NCBI GenBank assembly: GCA_903970515.1
Contig: CAJCJA010000034.1
Coordinates: 62,001-126,000, forward strand
Reading direction: 5' to 3'
DNA length: 64,000 bases
Origin: Candidatus Saccharibacteria bacterium CG_4_10_14_0_2_um_filter_52_9
Lineage (GTDB): Bacteria > Actinomycetota > Acidimicrobiia > Acidimicrobiales > RAAP-2
Positions 18,143 through 28,682 of this stretch are shown here, one piece after another. The notes under the pieces were generated by a model. It was not told the DNA's origin and ran no database searches. It saw only the letters and a list, made by a program, of their open reading frames with translations. A program made the translations under genes and the position numbers. Positions within the stretch are counted from its first letter, which is position 1; every line of letters begins with the position of its first letter.

Positions 18143-18976
18143 CTACCTCCGCGAGCCGCGTCCACGGCGACGACGAATAATGAGCGCGTCTGACGGCTTT
18201 GGCAAACGCGTACGACCCTCGGGCTGACCCCACGGTGAGACGGGGTGACGTCCACCGGACGTCTTTCCTTCACCACCGCCGAGAGGGTGGTCGACCGGGT
18301 TCATGGCGACACCGCGCGTCTGAGGGCGAACGCCCTGCCAACGGCTGCGTCCGGCCTTACCGACCTTGATGAGTTCGTGTTCCGAGTTGCCCACGACGCC
18401 CAACGTCGCGCGACAGTCGATCTGCACTCGGCGCATCTCGGTCGAGGGGAGTCGCAACGTGGCGTAACCGCCGTCCTTCGCGACCAGTTGCACGCTCATA
18501 CCGGCGCTGCGCGCCATCTTGCCGCCACCGCCGGGTCGCAGTTCGACGTTGTGCACGGTCGCACCCGTCGGGATAAAGCGCATGGGCAGGGCGTTGCCGG
18601 TGCGAATGTCGGCCTTCGGTCCCGATTCGACGTAGTCGCCGACCTTGAGACCGTTCGGGGCGAGGATGTAACGCTTTTCACCGTCGGCGTAGTGCAACAA
18701 AGCAATGCGGCACGTTCGGTTCGGGTCGTATTCGATTGTGGCGACCTTCGCGGGAATCGCGTCCTTGTTGCGCTTGAAGTCAATGATGCGGTACTGCTGC
18801 TTGTGGCCACCACCGCGGTGTCGCGAGGTCTTTCGCCCGTAGTTGTTGCGACCACCAGTCTTGGGCTTGGGGTCGAGCAGCGACTTCTCCGGCGTCGACG
18901 TGGTGATGTCGGCGAAGTCCGAGACCGTCTGGAACCGGCGACCGGGGCTCGTTGGTTTGCGATGACGAAGTGCCAT
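18143..18976 (-). CDS. rplB: 50S ribosomal protein L2
   Basis: 277 residues. Shows [29 protein letters not shown]-type block ([17 protein letters not shown]), and the C-terminal [17 protein letters not shown], which contains the histidine implicated in peptidyl-transferase organisation. Ends in the basic [12 protein letters not shown]. Confidence 0.99.
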   Translation of the reverse strand: MALRHRKPTSPGRRFQTVSDFADITTSTPEKSLLDPKPKTGGRNNYGRKTSRHRGGGHKQQYRIIDFKRNKDAIPAKVATIEYDPNRTCRIALLHYADGEKRYILAPNGLKVGDYVESGPKADIRTGNALPMRFIPTGATVHNVELRPGGGGKMARSAGMSVQLVAKDGGYATLRLPSTEMRRVQIDCRATLGVVGNSEHELIKVGKAGRSRWQGVRPQTRGVAMNPVDHPLGGGEGKTSGGRHPVSPWGQPEGRTRLPKPSDALIIRRRRGRGSRR

Positions 18977-18985
18977 GACAGTCCT

Positions 18986-19276
18986 TTAATTCTCGAAGAG
19001 GTTGATCGAGTCGCCCTGCTTGAGGGTGACGATGGCCCGCTTCGTATTCGAGCGAGCGCCGACGACGCCGGTGCGACGATTGCGCGTCGACTTGCCCTTG
19101 CGGTTGAGAGTGTTCACGTTGACGACCTTCACGTTGAAGGCCTGTTCGACGGCGTTACGCACGTCGATCTTGGTCGCGCGAGGATCGACCACGAACACGT
19201 AGGTGTGGTTCTCCATCAGTCCGTAGGTCTTTTCCGACACGACCGGGCGAATCAGGATGCTCATGGCGTCACGCAT
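18986..19276 (-). CDS. rplW: 50S ribosomal protein L23
   Basis: 96 residues: ILIRPVVSEKTYGLMENHTY, FVVDPRATKIDVRNAVEQAF and NRRTGVVGARSNTKRAIVTL. Docking site for trigger factor and SRP at the tunnel exit. Start overlaps the rplD stop by one base; MSILIRPV four residues in is an alternative start. Confidence 0.98.
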   Translation of the reverse strand: MRDAMSILIRPVVSEKTYGLMENHTYVFVVDPRATKIDVRNAVEQAFNVKVVNVNTLNRKGKSTRNRRTGVVGARSNTKRAIVTLKQGDSINLFEN

Positions 19277-19956
19277 TAGATGGTCTCCTTCGCGACTGGC
19301 AACGTGGCGTCGGTGAAGAGGACCCAGTCACAGTCCAACACGTCATAGGCGTTGAGTTCGCCAGCGTCGATCGTTTTCACGTTGACGAGGTTTCGAAACG
19401 ACTGCAACGCGGAGGTGTCGTCGCGGTGCAGGACCACGAGGATCTTGCCCTCGAGCCCGAGCGCCTGGAGCGCACCGACGGCTTCTTTGGTCTTCGGTGT
19501 CGTCCAGGCACTGAAGTCGTCAATCAACGCCACTCGCTCGAGGGACGCACGGTCCGACAGGGCCGAGTGCAGCGCGAGACGGATCATCTTCTTGGGCGTT
19601 TTTTGGTCGTACTTGCGCGGCTTGGGCCCGAGCGCGATGCCACCGCCGGGGTAGTGCGGCGCGCGGATGGTGCCCTGACGAGCGCCGCCGGTTCCTTTTT
19701 GACCAAAGGGCTTCTTGCCACCACCACGGACTTCCTTGCGGGTCTTGGTCGACTGGGTGCCGGCGCGCTTCGCCGCGAGTTGAGCCTTAATGACTTGGTG
19801 CAGCACGGCCATGTTGGGCTCGATGCCAAAGATCGTCGGCTCGAGCGCGACCGTACCGAGCTCGACACCGGCGAGGCTCTTGCGAGCAATCGAGCGCGCA
19901 ACGGGTGCGGGCCGGTCCTTCTTCACGGCGCCGCGCAGCGTAGTGACGTCACTCAT
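19276..19956 (-). CDS. rplD: 50S ribosomal protein L4
   Basis: 226 residues from ATG 19956, which overlaps the rplC stop as ATGA. A longer in-frame opening upstream lies within rplC and is not conserved. Family blocks: ALEPTIFGIEPNMAVLHQVI, the tunnel loop KTRKEVRGGGKKPFGQKGTG with ARQGTIRAPHYPGGGIALGP, and the C-terminal NAYDVLDCDWVLFTDATL. L4 autoregulates S10 operons in some bacteria, which is relevant to the leader upstream of rplC. Confidence 0.98.
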   Translation of the reverse strand: MSDVTTLRGAVKKDRPAPVARSIARKSLAGVELGTVALEPTIFGIEPNMAVLHQVIKAQLAAKRAGTQSTKTRKEVRGGGKKPFGQKGTGGARQGTIRAPHYPGGGIALGPKPRKYDQKTPKKMIRLALHSALSDRASLERVALIDDFSAWTTPKTKEAVGALQALGLEGKILVVLHRDDTSALQSFRNLVNVKTIDAGELNAYDVLDCDWVLFTDATLPVAKETI

Positions 19957-20612
19957 CGCGTACCTCCCGCTTTCATTGGGTTCTTCACCGACGTGCGCAG
20001 GACAACAACGCCGCCGCGAGGGCCGGGAACGGCACCCTTCACGAGGACGAGATTGCGCTCGACGTCCACGCCAATCACTTCGAGATTGGTGGTGGTCACT
20101 TGACCGCCACCATAACGACCGGCCATCTTCGTACCCTTGAAGACTCGGCCCGGCGTCGCACACGCGCCAATCGAACCGGGTGCGCGGTGGTGCTTGTGGT
20201 TACCGTGGGCGGCGCCTTGACCGGAGAAGTTGTGACGCTTCATGCCACCGGCGAAACCCTTACCCTTCGACACCGCGGTCGCGTCGATCATCTCGCCTTT
20301 TTCGAGGACGTCGGCGAGGATCTCCTGGCCGACTTCGTAACCCGAGACGTCATCGATACGCAACTCGACCAATTTCTTGCCTGGCGTCACGCCCGCCTTT
20401 TCGAAGTGACCGATCTCGGGCTTGGAGAGCGTGGAGGCGCGACGAGTTCCCCAGGTGACTTGCACCGCGGAGTACCCCTCTTTTTCTGGCGTCTTCACCT
20501 GGACGACACGAGCTGGACTGACCTTGACGACCGTCACCGGGATCGCCCGGTTCTGGTCATCCCAGACTTGGGTCATGCCCACCTTCTCGCCGACGATCGC
20601 TTTGGTCGCCAC
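19953..20612 (-). CDS. rplC: 50S ribosomal protein L3
   Basis: 219 residues starting at GTG 20612 (VATKAIVGEKVGMTQVW), chosen because an AGAGAGG site precedes it and the longer in-frame opening adds an unconserved 15 residues. Contains KGKGFAGGMKRHNFSGQGAA, which reaches the peptidyl-transferase centre, and GRVFKGTKMAGRYGGGQVTT. It begins the S10-type gene run after the structured 218-base gap. Confidence 0.97.
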   Translation of the reverse strand: MATKAIVGEKVGMTQVWDDQNRAIPVTVVKVSPARVVQVKTPEKEGYSAVQVTWGTRRASTLSKPEIGHFEKAGVTPGKKLVELRIDDVSGYEVGQEILADVLEKGEMIDATAVSKGKGFAGGMKRHNFSGQGAAHGNHKHHRAPGSIGACATPGRVFKGTKMAGRYGGGQVTTTNLEVIGVDVERNLVLVKGAVPGPRGGVVVLRTSVKNPMKAGGTR

Positions 20613-20830
20613 GTCTGCCTCTCTTCTAAACACTGCGTATCGGTGCATCCGACACACAGACGCTCCGCCGGGCCATAAAACCCGAACGGAGCGCTCGACT
20701 GGTTTGGTTCAGCGTTCCCGTAGGCAACTGAACACATCTTTTTTGTGTCCCCACCTGAAAAGGAGGGGCTTTTAACACTACATCACGGGGTTGCGCTCAC
20801 GCAAAGTCAGCGCCGCCCCGTGAAAAACCT
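20613..20830 (-). promoter_or_regulatory. Structured leader between rpsJ and rplC (four hairpins)
   Basis: In RNA order: stem 20783-20823 (TCACGGGG/CCCCGTGA, with inner GCGCT/AGCGC); stem 20749-20767 (CCCCTCCT/AGGTGGGG with one mismatch, carrying a CCTCCT resembling the 16S anti-Shine-Dalgarno); stem 20707-20733 (GTTCAG/CTGAAC); stem 20661-20693 (CGCTCCG/CGGAGCG plus CGGG/CCCG). The rplC ribosome site follows. None has a strong U-run. Every other spacer in this part of the operon is under 40 bases, so the gap stands out. A ribosomal-protein autoregulatory leader is the likeliest explanation, but it is inference. Confidence 0.5.
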
Positions 20831-21154
20831 CTAGTTCTGGCGAATCTTGATCTCGATGTCCACACCCGCGGGCAGGTCGAGGCGCTGGAGCGAATCGACG
20901 GTCTTCGCGGAGTGGTCCACGATGTCCAACAGCCGCTTGTGTACGCGCATCTCGAAGTGTTCGCGGCTGTCCTTGTGCTTGTGGGGTCCACGAACGACCG
21001 TGTAACGATGCTTCTCCGTGGGCAGTGGCACGGGGCCCTGCACGCGCGCGTTCGTGCGCTCGACCGTCTGGACGATCTTCGCGGTGGACTGGTCAAGGAC
21101 GTTGTGGTCGAAGGCCTTCAGCCGGATTCGAATCATTTGTCGGTTGTCGGCCAT
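20831..21154 (-). CDS. rpsJ: 30S ribosomal protein S10 (NusE)
   Basis: 107 residues: [40 protein letters not shown] and [20 protein letters not shown]. Ribosomal head protein and NusB partner in antitermination. It follows tuf by seven bases and so travels with the str genes; a large structured gap separates it from the rest of the S10 run. Confidence 0.99.
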   Translation of the reverse strand: MADNRQMIRIRLKAFDHNVLDQSTAKIVQTVERTNARVQGPVPLPTEKHRYTVVRGPHKHKDSREHFEMRVHKRLLDIVDHSAKTVDSLQRLDLPAGVDIEIKIRQN

Positions 21155-21161
21155 GAGCTAT

Positions 21162-22349
<1,188 letters not shown>

Positions 22350-22458
22350 TGTCGGGGACTAACTTTCTCTTAGTGACGGAACCTTTGGGGTTTCGTCGGG
22401 TTTGTTTCGGCCCTCCCCGACGACGGTTTGGACCTTGTTTCGCTGGTTGCCCAACTCC

Positions 22459-24546
22459 TTACGCGCCGGTCGCCTTCGCCACGATTTCCTTGGAAATCGC
22501 CTCCGGAACCTCTGCGTACGAATGGAACTGCATGGTGTACGTCGCGCGCCCTTGGGTGCGAGAACGCAGGTCAGTAGCGTAGCCGAACATGTCAGCCAGT
22601 GGCACAAGTGCCTTAATTGCTTGACTATTGCCCTTCTGCTCCATGCCCTCCACGCGTCCTCGACGCGAGGACAAGTCACCAATGACGTCGCCCATGTAGT
22701 CCTCGGGCGTGACGACCTCGACGGACATCACGGGCTCGAGGAGCACGGGGCTCGCCAGACGAGCGGCCTTCTTCACGGCGATCGAACCCGCGATTTTGAA
22801 CGCCATTTCCGACGAGTCGACGTCGTGGTAGCTACCAAAGGTGAGTCGCACGCGAACGTCGACGACCGGGTAACCAGCGAGCACGCCCGAGGTGAGTGCT
22901 TCGGTGATGCCCTGGTTCACCGGACCGATGTACTCCTTGGGAATGACACCGCCGCTGATCTCGTCGACGAACTCATAACCACCACCGGGACCCGTGGGCT
23001 CCAACGTGATGACGACGTGACCGTACTGACCCTTACCACCGGTCTGACGCACGTACTTCTCTTCGACCTTTTCGACCTTCTTGCGAATGGTCTCGCGGTA
23101 CGCAACTTGGGGCTTGCCGACGTTCGCGTCGACGCTGAACTCGCGCAACATTCGATCAACCAACACCTCGAGGTGCAACTCGCCCATTCCCGAGATGACC
23201 GTTTGACCGGTCTCCTCGTCGGTGCGCACTCGAAACGTCGGGTCCTCTTCGGAGAGTGCGTAGAGGGCCTTGGACAACTTCTCCTGGTCGGCCTTCGTCT
23301 TTGGTTCGACCGCGACGTGGATGACCGGCTCAGGGAACGTGAGGGTCTCGAGCTGGATCGGCTGGTCGACCGCACTCAGCGTGTCGCCGGTCGTGACCTG
23401 CTTCAAACCGACGGCGGCGACGATGTCACCGGTGCGGATGGTGTCGAGGTCTTCACGGTTGTTCGCGTGCATCAAGAGCAGGCGTCCGAGACGCTCCTTC
23501 TTCATGCCCTTGGTGGTGTTCACGACGGTGTCGCCCTTTTCGAGAGTGCCCGAATAGACGCGCAAGTACGTGAGCTTTCCGACGTAGGGGTCGGTCATGA
23601 TCTTGAACGCGAGCGCGGAGAACGGCTCGTCGTCGGAGGGCTTTCGCTCGATGACGTCTTCCTTGCCGGGCTTGGTGCCTTGCGTGGGGGGAAGGTCGAC
23701 GGGCGAAGGAAGATAGTCGACCACGGCGTCGAGCATGGGCTGGACACCCTTGTTCTTGAAGGCCGATCCGTTCAGGATGGGCACGCAGTGGTTCTCGAGC
23801 GTGCCACGACGCAGCGCCGAGTGCAGGTCCTCCACACTCGGGGTCTCGTCGTTGAGCACCTTTTCCATGAGATCGTCGTCAAAGGTCGTGAGTACGTCGA
23901 GCAACTTGGCGTGGTACTCCTCAGCCTGCGCTTGAAATTCCGCGGGGATCGGGATGACCTCGAGTTGCTCGCCCTTGTCGTCGTGATAAATCGTCGCGTT
24001 CATCGCGCAGAGGTCGATGATGCCCTTGTAGTCACCCTCAGCCCCGATGGGCAATTGGATGACGGCGGCGACGCAGTCGAGACGGTCCTCGATCATGTCG
24101 ACGCAGCGAAAGAAATCAGCCCCGATGCGGTCCATCTTGTTCACGAAGCAGATGCGCGGCACGTGGTACTTGTTCGCTTGACGCCACACCGTCTCGGTCT
24201 GGGGCTCGACGCCCGCGACCGCATCAAAGACCGCGACGGCGCCGTCGAGGACTCGAAGCGATCGCTCGACCTCGACCGTGAAGTCGACGTGTCCCGGGGT
24301 GTCGATGATGTTGATGCGACTGCCCTTCCAATAACACGTGGTCGCGGCGGAGGTAATGGTGATACCACGCTCTTGTTCTTGGACCATCCAGTCCATGGTG
24401 GCGGCACCTTCGTGCACTTCACCAATCTTGTAGTTCTTTCCCGTGTAGAACAGGATTCGCTCGGTGGTGGTGGTTTTTCCGGCGTCGATGTGCGCCATGA
24501 TGCCGATGTTGCGAACTTTATCGAGGGGGTATTCGCGTGCAGTCAT
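22459..24546 (-). CDS. fusA: Elongation factor G
   Basis: Translocation GTPase of 695 residues. G1 is [15 protein letters not shown] near residue 18, switch [22 protein letters not shown], then [10 protein letters not shown]. Domain IV has [14 protein letters not shown] and domain V ends in [18 protein letters not shown]. Follows rpsG by 18 bases. Only one EF-G gene is present in the window. Confidence 0.99.
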   Translation of the reverse strand: MTAREYPLDKVRNIGIMAHIDAGKTTTTERILFYTGKNYKIGEVHEGAATMDWMVQEQERGITITSAATTCYWKGSRINIIDTPGHVDFTVEVERSLRVLDGAVAVFDAVAGVEPQTETVWRQANKYHVPRICFVNKMDRIGADFFRCVDMIEDRLDCVAAVIQLPIGAEGDYKGIIDLCAMNATIYHDDKGEQLEVIPIPAEFQAQAEEYHAKLLDVLTTFDDDLMEKVLNDETPSVEDLHSALRRGTLENHCVPILNGSAFKNKGVQPMLDAVVDYLPSPVDLPPTQGTKPGKEDVIERKPSDDEPFSALAFKIMTDPYVGKLTYLRVYSGTLEKGDTVVNTTKGMKKERLGRLLLMHANNREDLDTIRTGDIVAAVGLKQVTTGDTLSAVDQPIQLETLTFPEPVIHVAVEPKTKADQEKLSKALYALSEEDPTFRVRTDEETGQTVISGMGELHLEVLVDRMLREFSVDANVGKPQVAYRETIRKKVEKVEEKYVRQTGGKGQYGHVVITLEPTGPGGGYEFVDEISGGVIPKEYIGPVNQGITEALTSGVLAGYPVVDVRVRLTFGSYHDVDSSEMAFKIAGSIAVKKAARLASPVLLEPVMSVEVVTPEDYMGDVIGDLSSRRGRVEGMEQKGNSQAIKALVPLADMFGYATDLRSRTQGRATYTMQFHSYAEVPEAISKEIVAKATGA

Positions 24547-24564
24547 TTCAGTAGCTCTCTTCGA

Positions 24565-25035
24565 TTACCAGCGATAATGCGCGAACGCTTTATTGGACTC
24601 GGCCATCTTGGCCATGTCCTCGCGACGCTTCACCGCAGCCCCGACGCCATTGCTCGCGTCGATGATCTCATTCGCGAGTCGCTCAGCCATGGTCTTCTCC
24701 CGGCGCTTCTTCGCGAAGTCCGTGAGCCAACGGATGGCCAGTGTGGTCGCGCGACGAGGTCGGACCTCCATTGGGACCTGGTACGTGGTACCACCGACAC
24801 GACGGCTCTTCACTTCGAGCTCGGGGCGAACGTTTTCGAGGGCGCGCTTCAAGGTCGCGACCGGGTCCGAACTCGTCTTTTGCTCGACGAGCTCGAGGGC
24901 GGTGTAGACAATGCGCTCGGCAATCGTGCGCTTGCCACGCTCAAGAATCTTGTTCGTCAATTGCGTGACGAGTACCGACTTATAAATAGGGTCGGTCGGG
25001 ACCTCACGGCGGACGGCGGGACCTTTACGCGGCAT
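24565..25035 (-). CDS. rpsG: 30S ribosomal protein S7
   Basis: 156 residues: [40 protein letters not shown] and [20 protein letters not shown] with the terminal FAHYRW. Primary binder of the 16S 3' domain. Its ATG overlaps the rpsL stop by one base. Confidence 0.99.
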   Translation of the reverse strand: MPRKGPAVRREVPTDPIYKSVLVTQLTNKILERGKRTIAERIVYTALELVEQKTSSDPVATLKRALENVRPELEVKSRRVGGTTYQVPMEVRPRRATTLAIRWLTDFAKKRREKTMAERLANEIIDASNGVGAAVKRREDMAKMAESNKAFAHYRW

Positions 25036-25406
25036 TAGCTCTCCCTCTTGGCGCCGTAGCGACTACGGGCCTGCTTGCGGTCGCGCACACCGGAGGTGTC
25101 GAGCGCGCCACGAATGATCTTGTAACGAACGCCGGGCAAGTCCTTCACACGTCCGCCACGGACGAGAACGATGGAGTGCTCTTGGAGGTTGTGGCCAACG
25201 CCCGGGATGTAGGCCGTGATCTCGACGCCCGACGTGAGACGAACGCGCGCCACCTTTCGAAGGGCGGAGTTCGGCTTCTTCGGGGTGACCGTGTGGACAC
25301 GGGTGCACACACCACGACGCTGCGGGGCCCCCTTCAGGGCCGGCGTCTTGGTCTTGGAAACTTTGTCCTGTCGGCCCTTTCGGACCAACTGTGCGATTGT
25401 GGGCAC
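25035..25406 (-). CDS. rpsL: 30S ribosomal protein S12
   Basis: 123 residues from GTG 25406 ([13 protein letters not shown]), preceded by an AGAGG site; the longer in-frame opening covers the promoter and is rejected. The streptomycin-determining [11 protein letters not shown] is the sensitive wild-type form, and the VKDLPGVRY aspartate that RimO modifies is present. First gene of the long superoperon. Confidence 0.98.
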   Translation of the reverse strand: MPTIAQLVRKGRQDKVSKTKTPALKGAPQRRGVCTRVHTVTPKKPNSALRKVARVRLTSGVEITAYIPGVGHNLQEHSIVLVRGGRVKDLPGVRYKIIRGALDTSGVRDRKQARSRYGAKRES

Positions 25407-25470
25407 GCGGAACCTCTTCTGTTTGTACTGCGAACTGGGGACGCGGCAATGATGCGCACGCGGACTTTCT

Positions 25471-25500
25471 ATCTTACGGCAAAATGGGCCACTTGGGCAA
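25471..25500 (-). promoter_or_regulatory. Candidate promoter of the rpsL (str) operon
   Basis: Minus-strand TTGCCC (25495-25500) and TAAGAT (25471-25476) with an 18-base spacer. Initiation near 25465 would give a leader of about 60 bases before the rpsL GTG. Confidence 0.55.
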
Positions 25501-25501
25501 G

Positions 25502-25519
25502 CCGGTGCGAGCGCACCGG
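25502..25519. promoter_or_regulatory. Perfect 18-base palindrome abutting the str promoter
   Basis: CCGGTGCG-AG-CGCACCGG lies one base upstream of the -35 hexamer. Its position suggests an operator or activator site, or a chance structure in GC-rich DNA. No matching second copy was noticed elsewhere in the window. Confidence 0.4.
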
Positions 25520-25660
25520 GGCTCGGGGAACCCTTCGGCGCCCCGCGCCACGCCATGGTGCTCACGTCGAGCCTTGAGGAAGCGAGCAAACCCTTCACGC
25601 GGGGAGAAATCGAGCTCTCGAGGGGTCCGAAAGGCTGCCTTTGGGGCGGCGCTGCGCCGG

Positions 25661-25710
25661 AAAAACGACAAAGGCGGCCGACCGCGCAACTTCGCGCAGT
25701 CGACCGCCTT
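25661..25710 (-). terminator. Terminator of the OmpA-like gene
   Basis: Stem 25671-25710 pairs AAGGCGG, CGAC and GCGC with GCGC, GTCG and CCGCCTT, with two single C-A mismatches. On the minus strand it is followed by TTTGTCGTTTTT. It begins 13 bases after the stop codon at 25723. Confidence 0.8.
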
Positions 25711-25722
25711 CGCGTGAAGGGG

Positions 25723-28161
25723 TTAACTCACCGAGATGGTGACTCGACGGTCCTTCGCCCTCGCCGAGTTGGACAAGCCCACGACGACGTAGTTCGTAGC
25801 GCCACCCGAGGTGGTCGCGGTACTGACGTCGTTATCGCCCATGGCGACAAGGTCCTTCTCCAACTGCGTGGCAACGGCGTTCGCCCTACGCTCACCAAGG
25901 GCCAAGTTGTAGCTCTTCGTGTTCAAGGGGTCGGTGTAGCCAATAAGAGCGTCGCTGGTGTCCGCGTGGGTCTTGATGAACACCGCAAGGGCGTGGATCG
26001 TGACTTTGTCGGATGCCGTCAACGAGTACAGGTTCTCACCGAAGTGCGTGATGAAACGTAACCCTCCGGGCAAGATCACGGCGGGCGTCACCGTAGCTGC
26101 GGTGGCGCTGGCACTCGTGCTGAAGCACACGGGTGTGCTGTAGTACGTGCCGTAACCGTTCGTCGCCTCGAGCTGGTAGCAGTACGGGCTGTTCGCGTAG
26201 AGCGTGGCGGCCGTAGCAGCCAGACTCGTGACGGACGTGCTCGCTGGCAGCGTCGCGGGGACAATCGCAACCGTCGTGGCACCGGCGCAATCAGTCAGGG
26301 TGGATCCTTCGATGTAGCAGAAGTCCTCTGACGAAATCGCTGTACCGTTCGGGTTCACCGTTCCGTTCAAGGTCGCGCTCGTGGTGGTAACACCACTCGC
26401 CGGGCCGACCGTCAGCGTGGGTGGCACAACCACCGCAGGCGTAGCGGGCGGAGGCGTGGGCGTCACCACAACAGCGGCGTCAACCGTGATGGGAATGATG
26501 CTCGACGACGTACGACCATTGGTATCGGTGACCGTGCAGTTGACTGCATTGGAGTCGGTACCAGTCGTCGTAGGCGTGCCAGAAATCAGCACACCATTGT
26601 CGCTCGGCGGAATTGTCGCTGGGCTACTAGGTGTCACGCTGACCGTAAGGCCCGCCGGAGGCGTGCTCAAGGCACACGTGATCACGTAGGGAGCAGTGCC
26701 GCCTGTGACGGTCAACGTCTGGCTGTACGCGGAGCCAACGGTGCCGTCAGGCAACGAGGTGGGCGTGAGCGCAGGCGTCGTCGGCACAACCACGGCCGCA
26801 TCGATCGTGATGGGAATCACGCTCGTGGACGTGGCGGTGTTCGCGTCAGTCACTGTGCAGTTGACCGCGTTCGCATCGGGACCCGCGGTGGTGGGCGTGC
26901 CCGTAATCAGAACGCCCGTACCGCTCGGCGTGACCGTAAGGCCGGCCGGAGGTGTGCCATTGCACGTCACCGTGTAGGGAGCAGTACCACCACTTATCGT
27001 GAGGGCCTGGCTGTAGGGCACACCCACGGTGCCGTCAGGCAACGTGGAAGGTGTCAGGTGCGGCGTGTCGGCAATTTCGGCGACGTTGTTGTTGCCAGAA
27101 GCGGCAACCCATACGTGCGCACCATCGCTCACAATTCCCCAGGGGTTAGAAGCCGCCGCGAGAGGAACCGTGTGGACAATCGTGTCGGTACTGATCTGGA
27201 TTTCCTGGACCTGATTGAGTCCGCTTTCGCTGACCCACACGTCGGTACCGTCAGAGACGACACCTTCAGGAAGTGATCCGGCCGGCAGGTTCACGAGACC
27301 AACGGTGTTCGTGACATCGTTGATGTACGCAACGGCACTTTGACACTTGAGGGTCACCCAGGTGTTCGTACCGTCGGCGGAGACATCCCAAGGCTGTGAG
27401 CCCGAAGTGGTTCCCGCAACGTACGCGTTACCGACCGCGACACTGGTAGCGATACCCGTGACGATGTTGATCTTGCTCACGGTGTTGTTCCACTGCGTGG
27501 TGCCGGTCGTCGCACAGCTGGTGTTGTTACCACCAAAGGTGTAACCCGGATCCGCGACCCACACGTTCGTGGCATCGGCGGAGACTCCGCGTGGGTAGTT
27601 GAGGTCGCCCGTGCTCGTGGTGTAGGTCTTGATGACCGTGCCAAGTGCGGGGTCAATCTGCAACAAGGTTTGACCGCTCTGCGTGGTGACCCAGAAGTAA
27701 CCGCCCGAGAAGGAGATGTCACTTGGTTCGCTCGCGGTGGTCAAATGGTTTACGATCACGCTGGCCGATGGCACGCTCACCGAAGGGTACGCGGTGATCA
27801 AGGCCATGCTCATCTCGTTGATGACGTTGCCCTGAAAGTTGGTCACCCAAATGTCAGTACCGTTCGAGGCGATGCCCGAGGTGGAGATGCCGGGGAACAA
27901 AATGGTGTGCACCACTGCGCCCGTCAACTCGTTGATCTCGGTGACGTTGCCCGAACCATTACTGGTGGCCCACACGTAGGTGCCGTCAGACCACAAGGTC
28001 TCTGGCTGGTTCCCCGTGGGTACCGTGCGCACAACGCTCGGATTCGAAATGGCCGCCGAAGCGGTCACCGCGAATGATCCGGCAAGTAGTCCCGTGGCTA
28101 TGGCCAACGCACTGAAGATTCTCAGTGACGCCTTACGGCCTAAATGATATGGAGTTTTCAT
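25723..28161 (-). CDS. Exported beta-propeller / Ig-like / OmpA-domain protein
   Basis: 812 residues from the ATG at 28161, which has a GAAGGA ribosome site; an earlier in-frame start would add 12 residues ahead of the signal. Residues ~1-36 form a Sec signal peptide (basic start, hydrophobic core, cleavage near VTASA). Residues ~40-370 contain six or seven blades with recurring SDGTxVWV..N.V.EI, resembling virginiamycin-B-lyase/YncE propellers. Two He_PIG-like Ig repeats (LPDGTVG.PYSQ.LT..GGTAPY) follow, then a fibronectin-like segment with NGTVNPNGT, then an OmpA-like C-terminal domain from ~695 with the peptidoglycan-binding signature [12 protein letters not shown]. Probably wall-associated; substrate unknown. 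Its position inside a ribosomal cluster is unusual. Confidence 0.85.
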   Translation of the reverse strand: MKTPYHLGRKASLRIFSALAIATGLLAGSFAVTASAAISNPSVVRTVPTGNQPETLWSDGTYVWATSNGSGNVTEINELTGAVVHTILFPGISTSGIASNGTDIWVTNFQGNVINEMSMALITAYPSVSVPSASVIVNHLTTASEPSDISFSGGYFWVTTQSGQTLLQIDPALGTVIKTYTTSTGDLNYPRGVSADATNVWVADPGYTFGGNNTSCATTGTTQWNNTVSKINIVTGIATSVAVGNAYVAGTTSGSQPWDVSADGTNTWVTLKCQSAVAYINDVTNTVGLVNLPAGSLPEGVVSDGTDVWVSESGLNQVQEIQISTDTIVHTVPLAAASNPWGIVSDGAHVWVAASGNNNVAEIADTPHLTPSTLPDGTVGVPYSQALTISGGTAPYTVTCNGTPPAGLTVTPSGTGVLITGTPTTAGPDANAVNCTVTDANTATSTSVIPITIDAAVVVPTTPALTPTSLPDGTVGSAYSQTLTVTGGTAPYVITCALSTPPAGLTVSVTPSSPATIPPSDNGVLISGTPTTTGTDSNAVNCTVTDTNGRTSSSIIPITVDAAVVVTPTPPPATPAVVVPPTLTVGPASGVTTTSATLNGTVNPNGTAISSEDFCYIEGSTLTDCAGATTVAIVPATLPASTSVTSLAATAATLYANSPYCYQLEATNGYGTYYSTPVCFSTSASATAATVTPAVILPGGLRFITHFGENLYSLTASDKVTIHALAVFIKTHADTSDALIGYTDPLNTKSYNLALGERRANAVATQLEKDLVAMGDNDVSTATTSGGATNYVVVGLSNSARAKDRRVTISVS

Positions 28162-28238
28162 GAGATATTCGTCCTTCTTGCTTTGCTCAAAATCCATGCG
28201 CCACGCTTTATGGCGATGGTCTCGAAGATTTAGAGCGA

Positions 28239-28248
28239 AGTCCGGACT
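28239..28248. promoter_or_regulatory. Perfect palindrome upstream of the OmpA-like gene
   Basis: AGTCCGGACT lies 78 bases before the start codon at 28161, next to a T-rich run on the minus strand. Its GGACT half-site resembles the GGACT/AGTCC halves of DevR/DosR boxes, and a DevR-like gene is adjacent. That regulatory link is speculative. Confidence 0.3.
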
Positions 28249-28307
28249 AAAAAATTCTCGTGATAGGGGAACCCTAAGAAGGCCGTACGGCCCTAGTCAC
28301 GAATTGG

Positions 28308-28331
28308 AAAAAAGAAAGGCCCTTCGGCCCT
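28308..28331 (-). terminator. Intrinsic terminator, probably for rpoBC
   Basis: Minus-strand stem AGGGCC-GAAG-GGCCTT followed by TCTTTTTT. It lies about 1 kb beyond the rpoC stop, on the far side of the opposing response regulator gene. No other minus-strand gene lies between, so rpoBC read-through is its natural client. Confidence 0.6.
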
Positions 28332-28682
28332 AGTGCCCATCGCGAGCAACGACGACGCACGTTGTCATCCAATCGTCACCTGGCACGCGACACTCTCGAG
28401 CACCGTTTCGCGCGTCATCGAGCACAGCGCGGTCATTCACTCACATTTGTCACTGAAGTAATCAAAAGATGTACGTTGGCGGCGAAGCACACTCTTAGGT
28501 GTTTTGAGTCGCATATCGTGAGCGCACCCATACGATGAAGGAGAGCAGAGCAGAACCCCTCTCTTCCACTCGAGTCCACGGTGCGAACCACTTCCCCGCA
28601 CCATTGTTGAGAATTCGAGACGCGCGATTCTCGCGGTGGCGCCACGATTCAAACGAATCGGCGGGCCACACGAAAGAACTCC

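Larger units (their letters stand above)
25407..25722. other. Intergenic region: str promoter, palindrome and terminator
   Basis: This 316-base gap separates the OmpA-like gene from rpsL. It contains a terminator for the former, a perfect palindrome and a promoter for the latter, each listed separately. No supportable gene is present; small open frames here lack ribosome sites and conserved content. Confidence 0.7.
28162..28682. other. Divergent intergenic region, no supportable gene
   Basis: This gap separates the start of the OmpA-like gene (minus) from the response regulator (plus). It holds a palindrome AGTCCGGACT at 28239-28248, a GGCC-stem at 28281-28292, a minus-strand terminator at 28308-28331, and an inverted repeat GAGAAT/ATTCTC at 28609-28632 about 50 bases ahead of the regulator start. 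The open frames here lack recognisable content. Confidence 0.6.

Noticed and set aside
22402-25038. An 878-codon open frame on the plus strand opposite fusA and rpsG
   Set aside because: It mirrors the codon structure of two certain genes and has no recognisable protein features; long antisense frames are expected at this base composition.
25407-25598. N-terminal extension of S12 to a start at 25598
   Set aside because: It would cover the promoter and palindrome, and S12 is 123 residues in relatives. The GTG at 25406 has a proper ribosome site.
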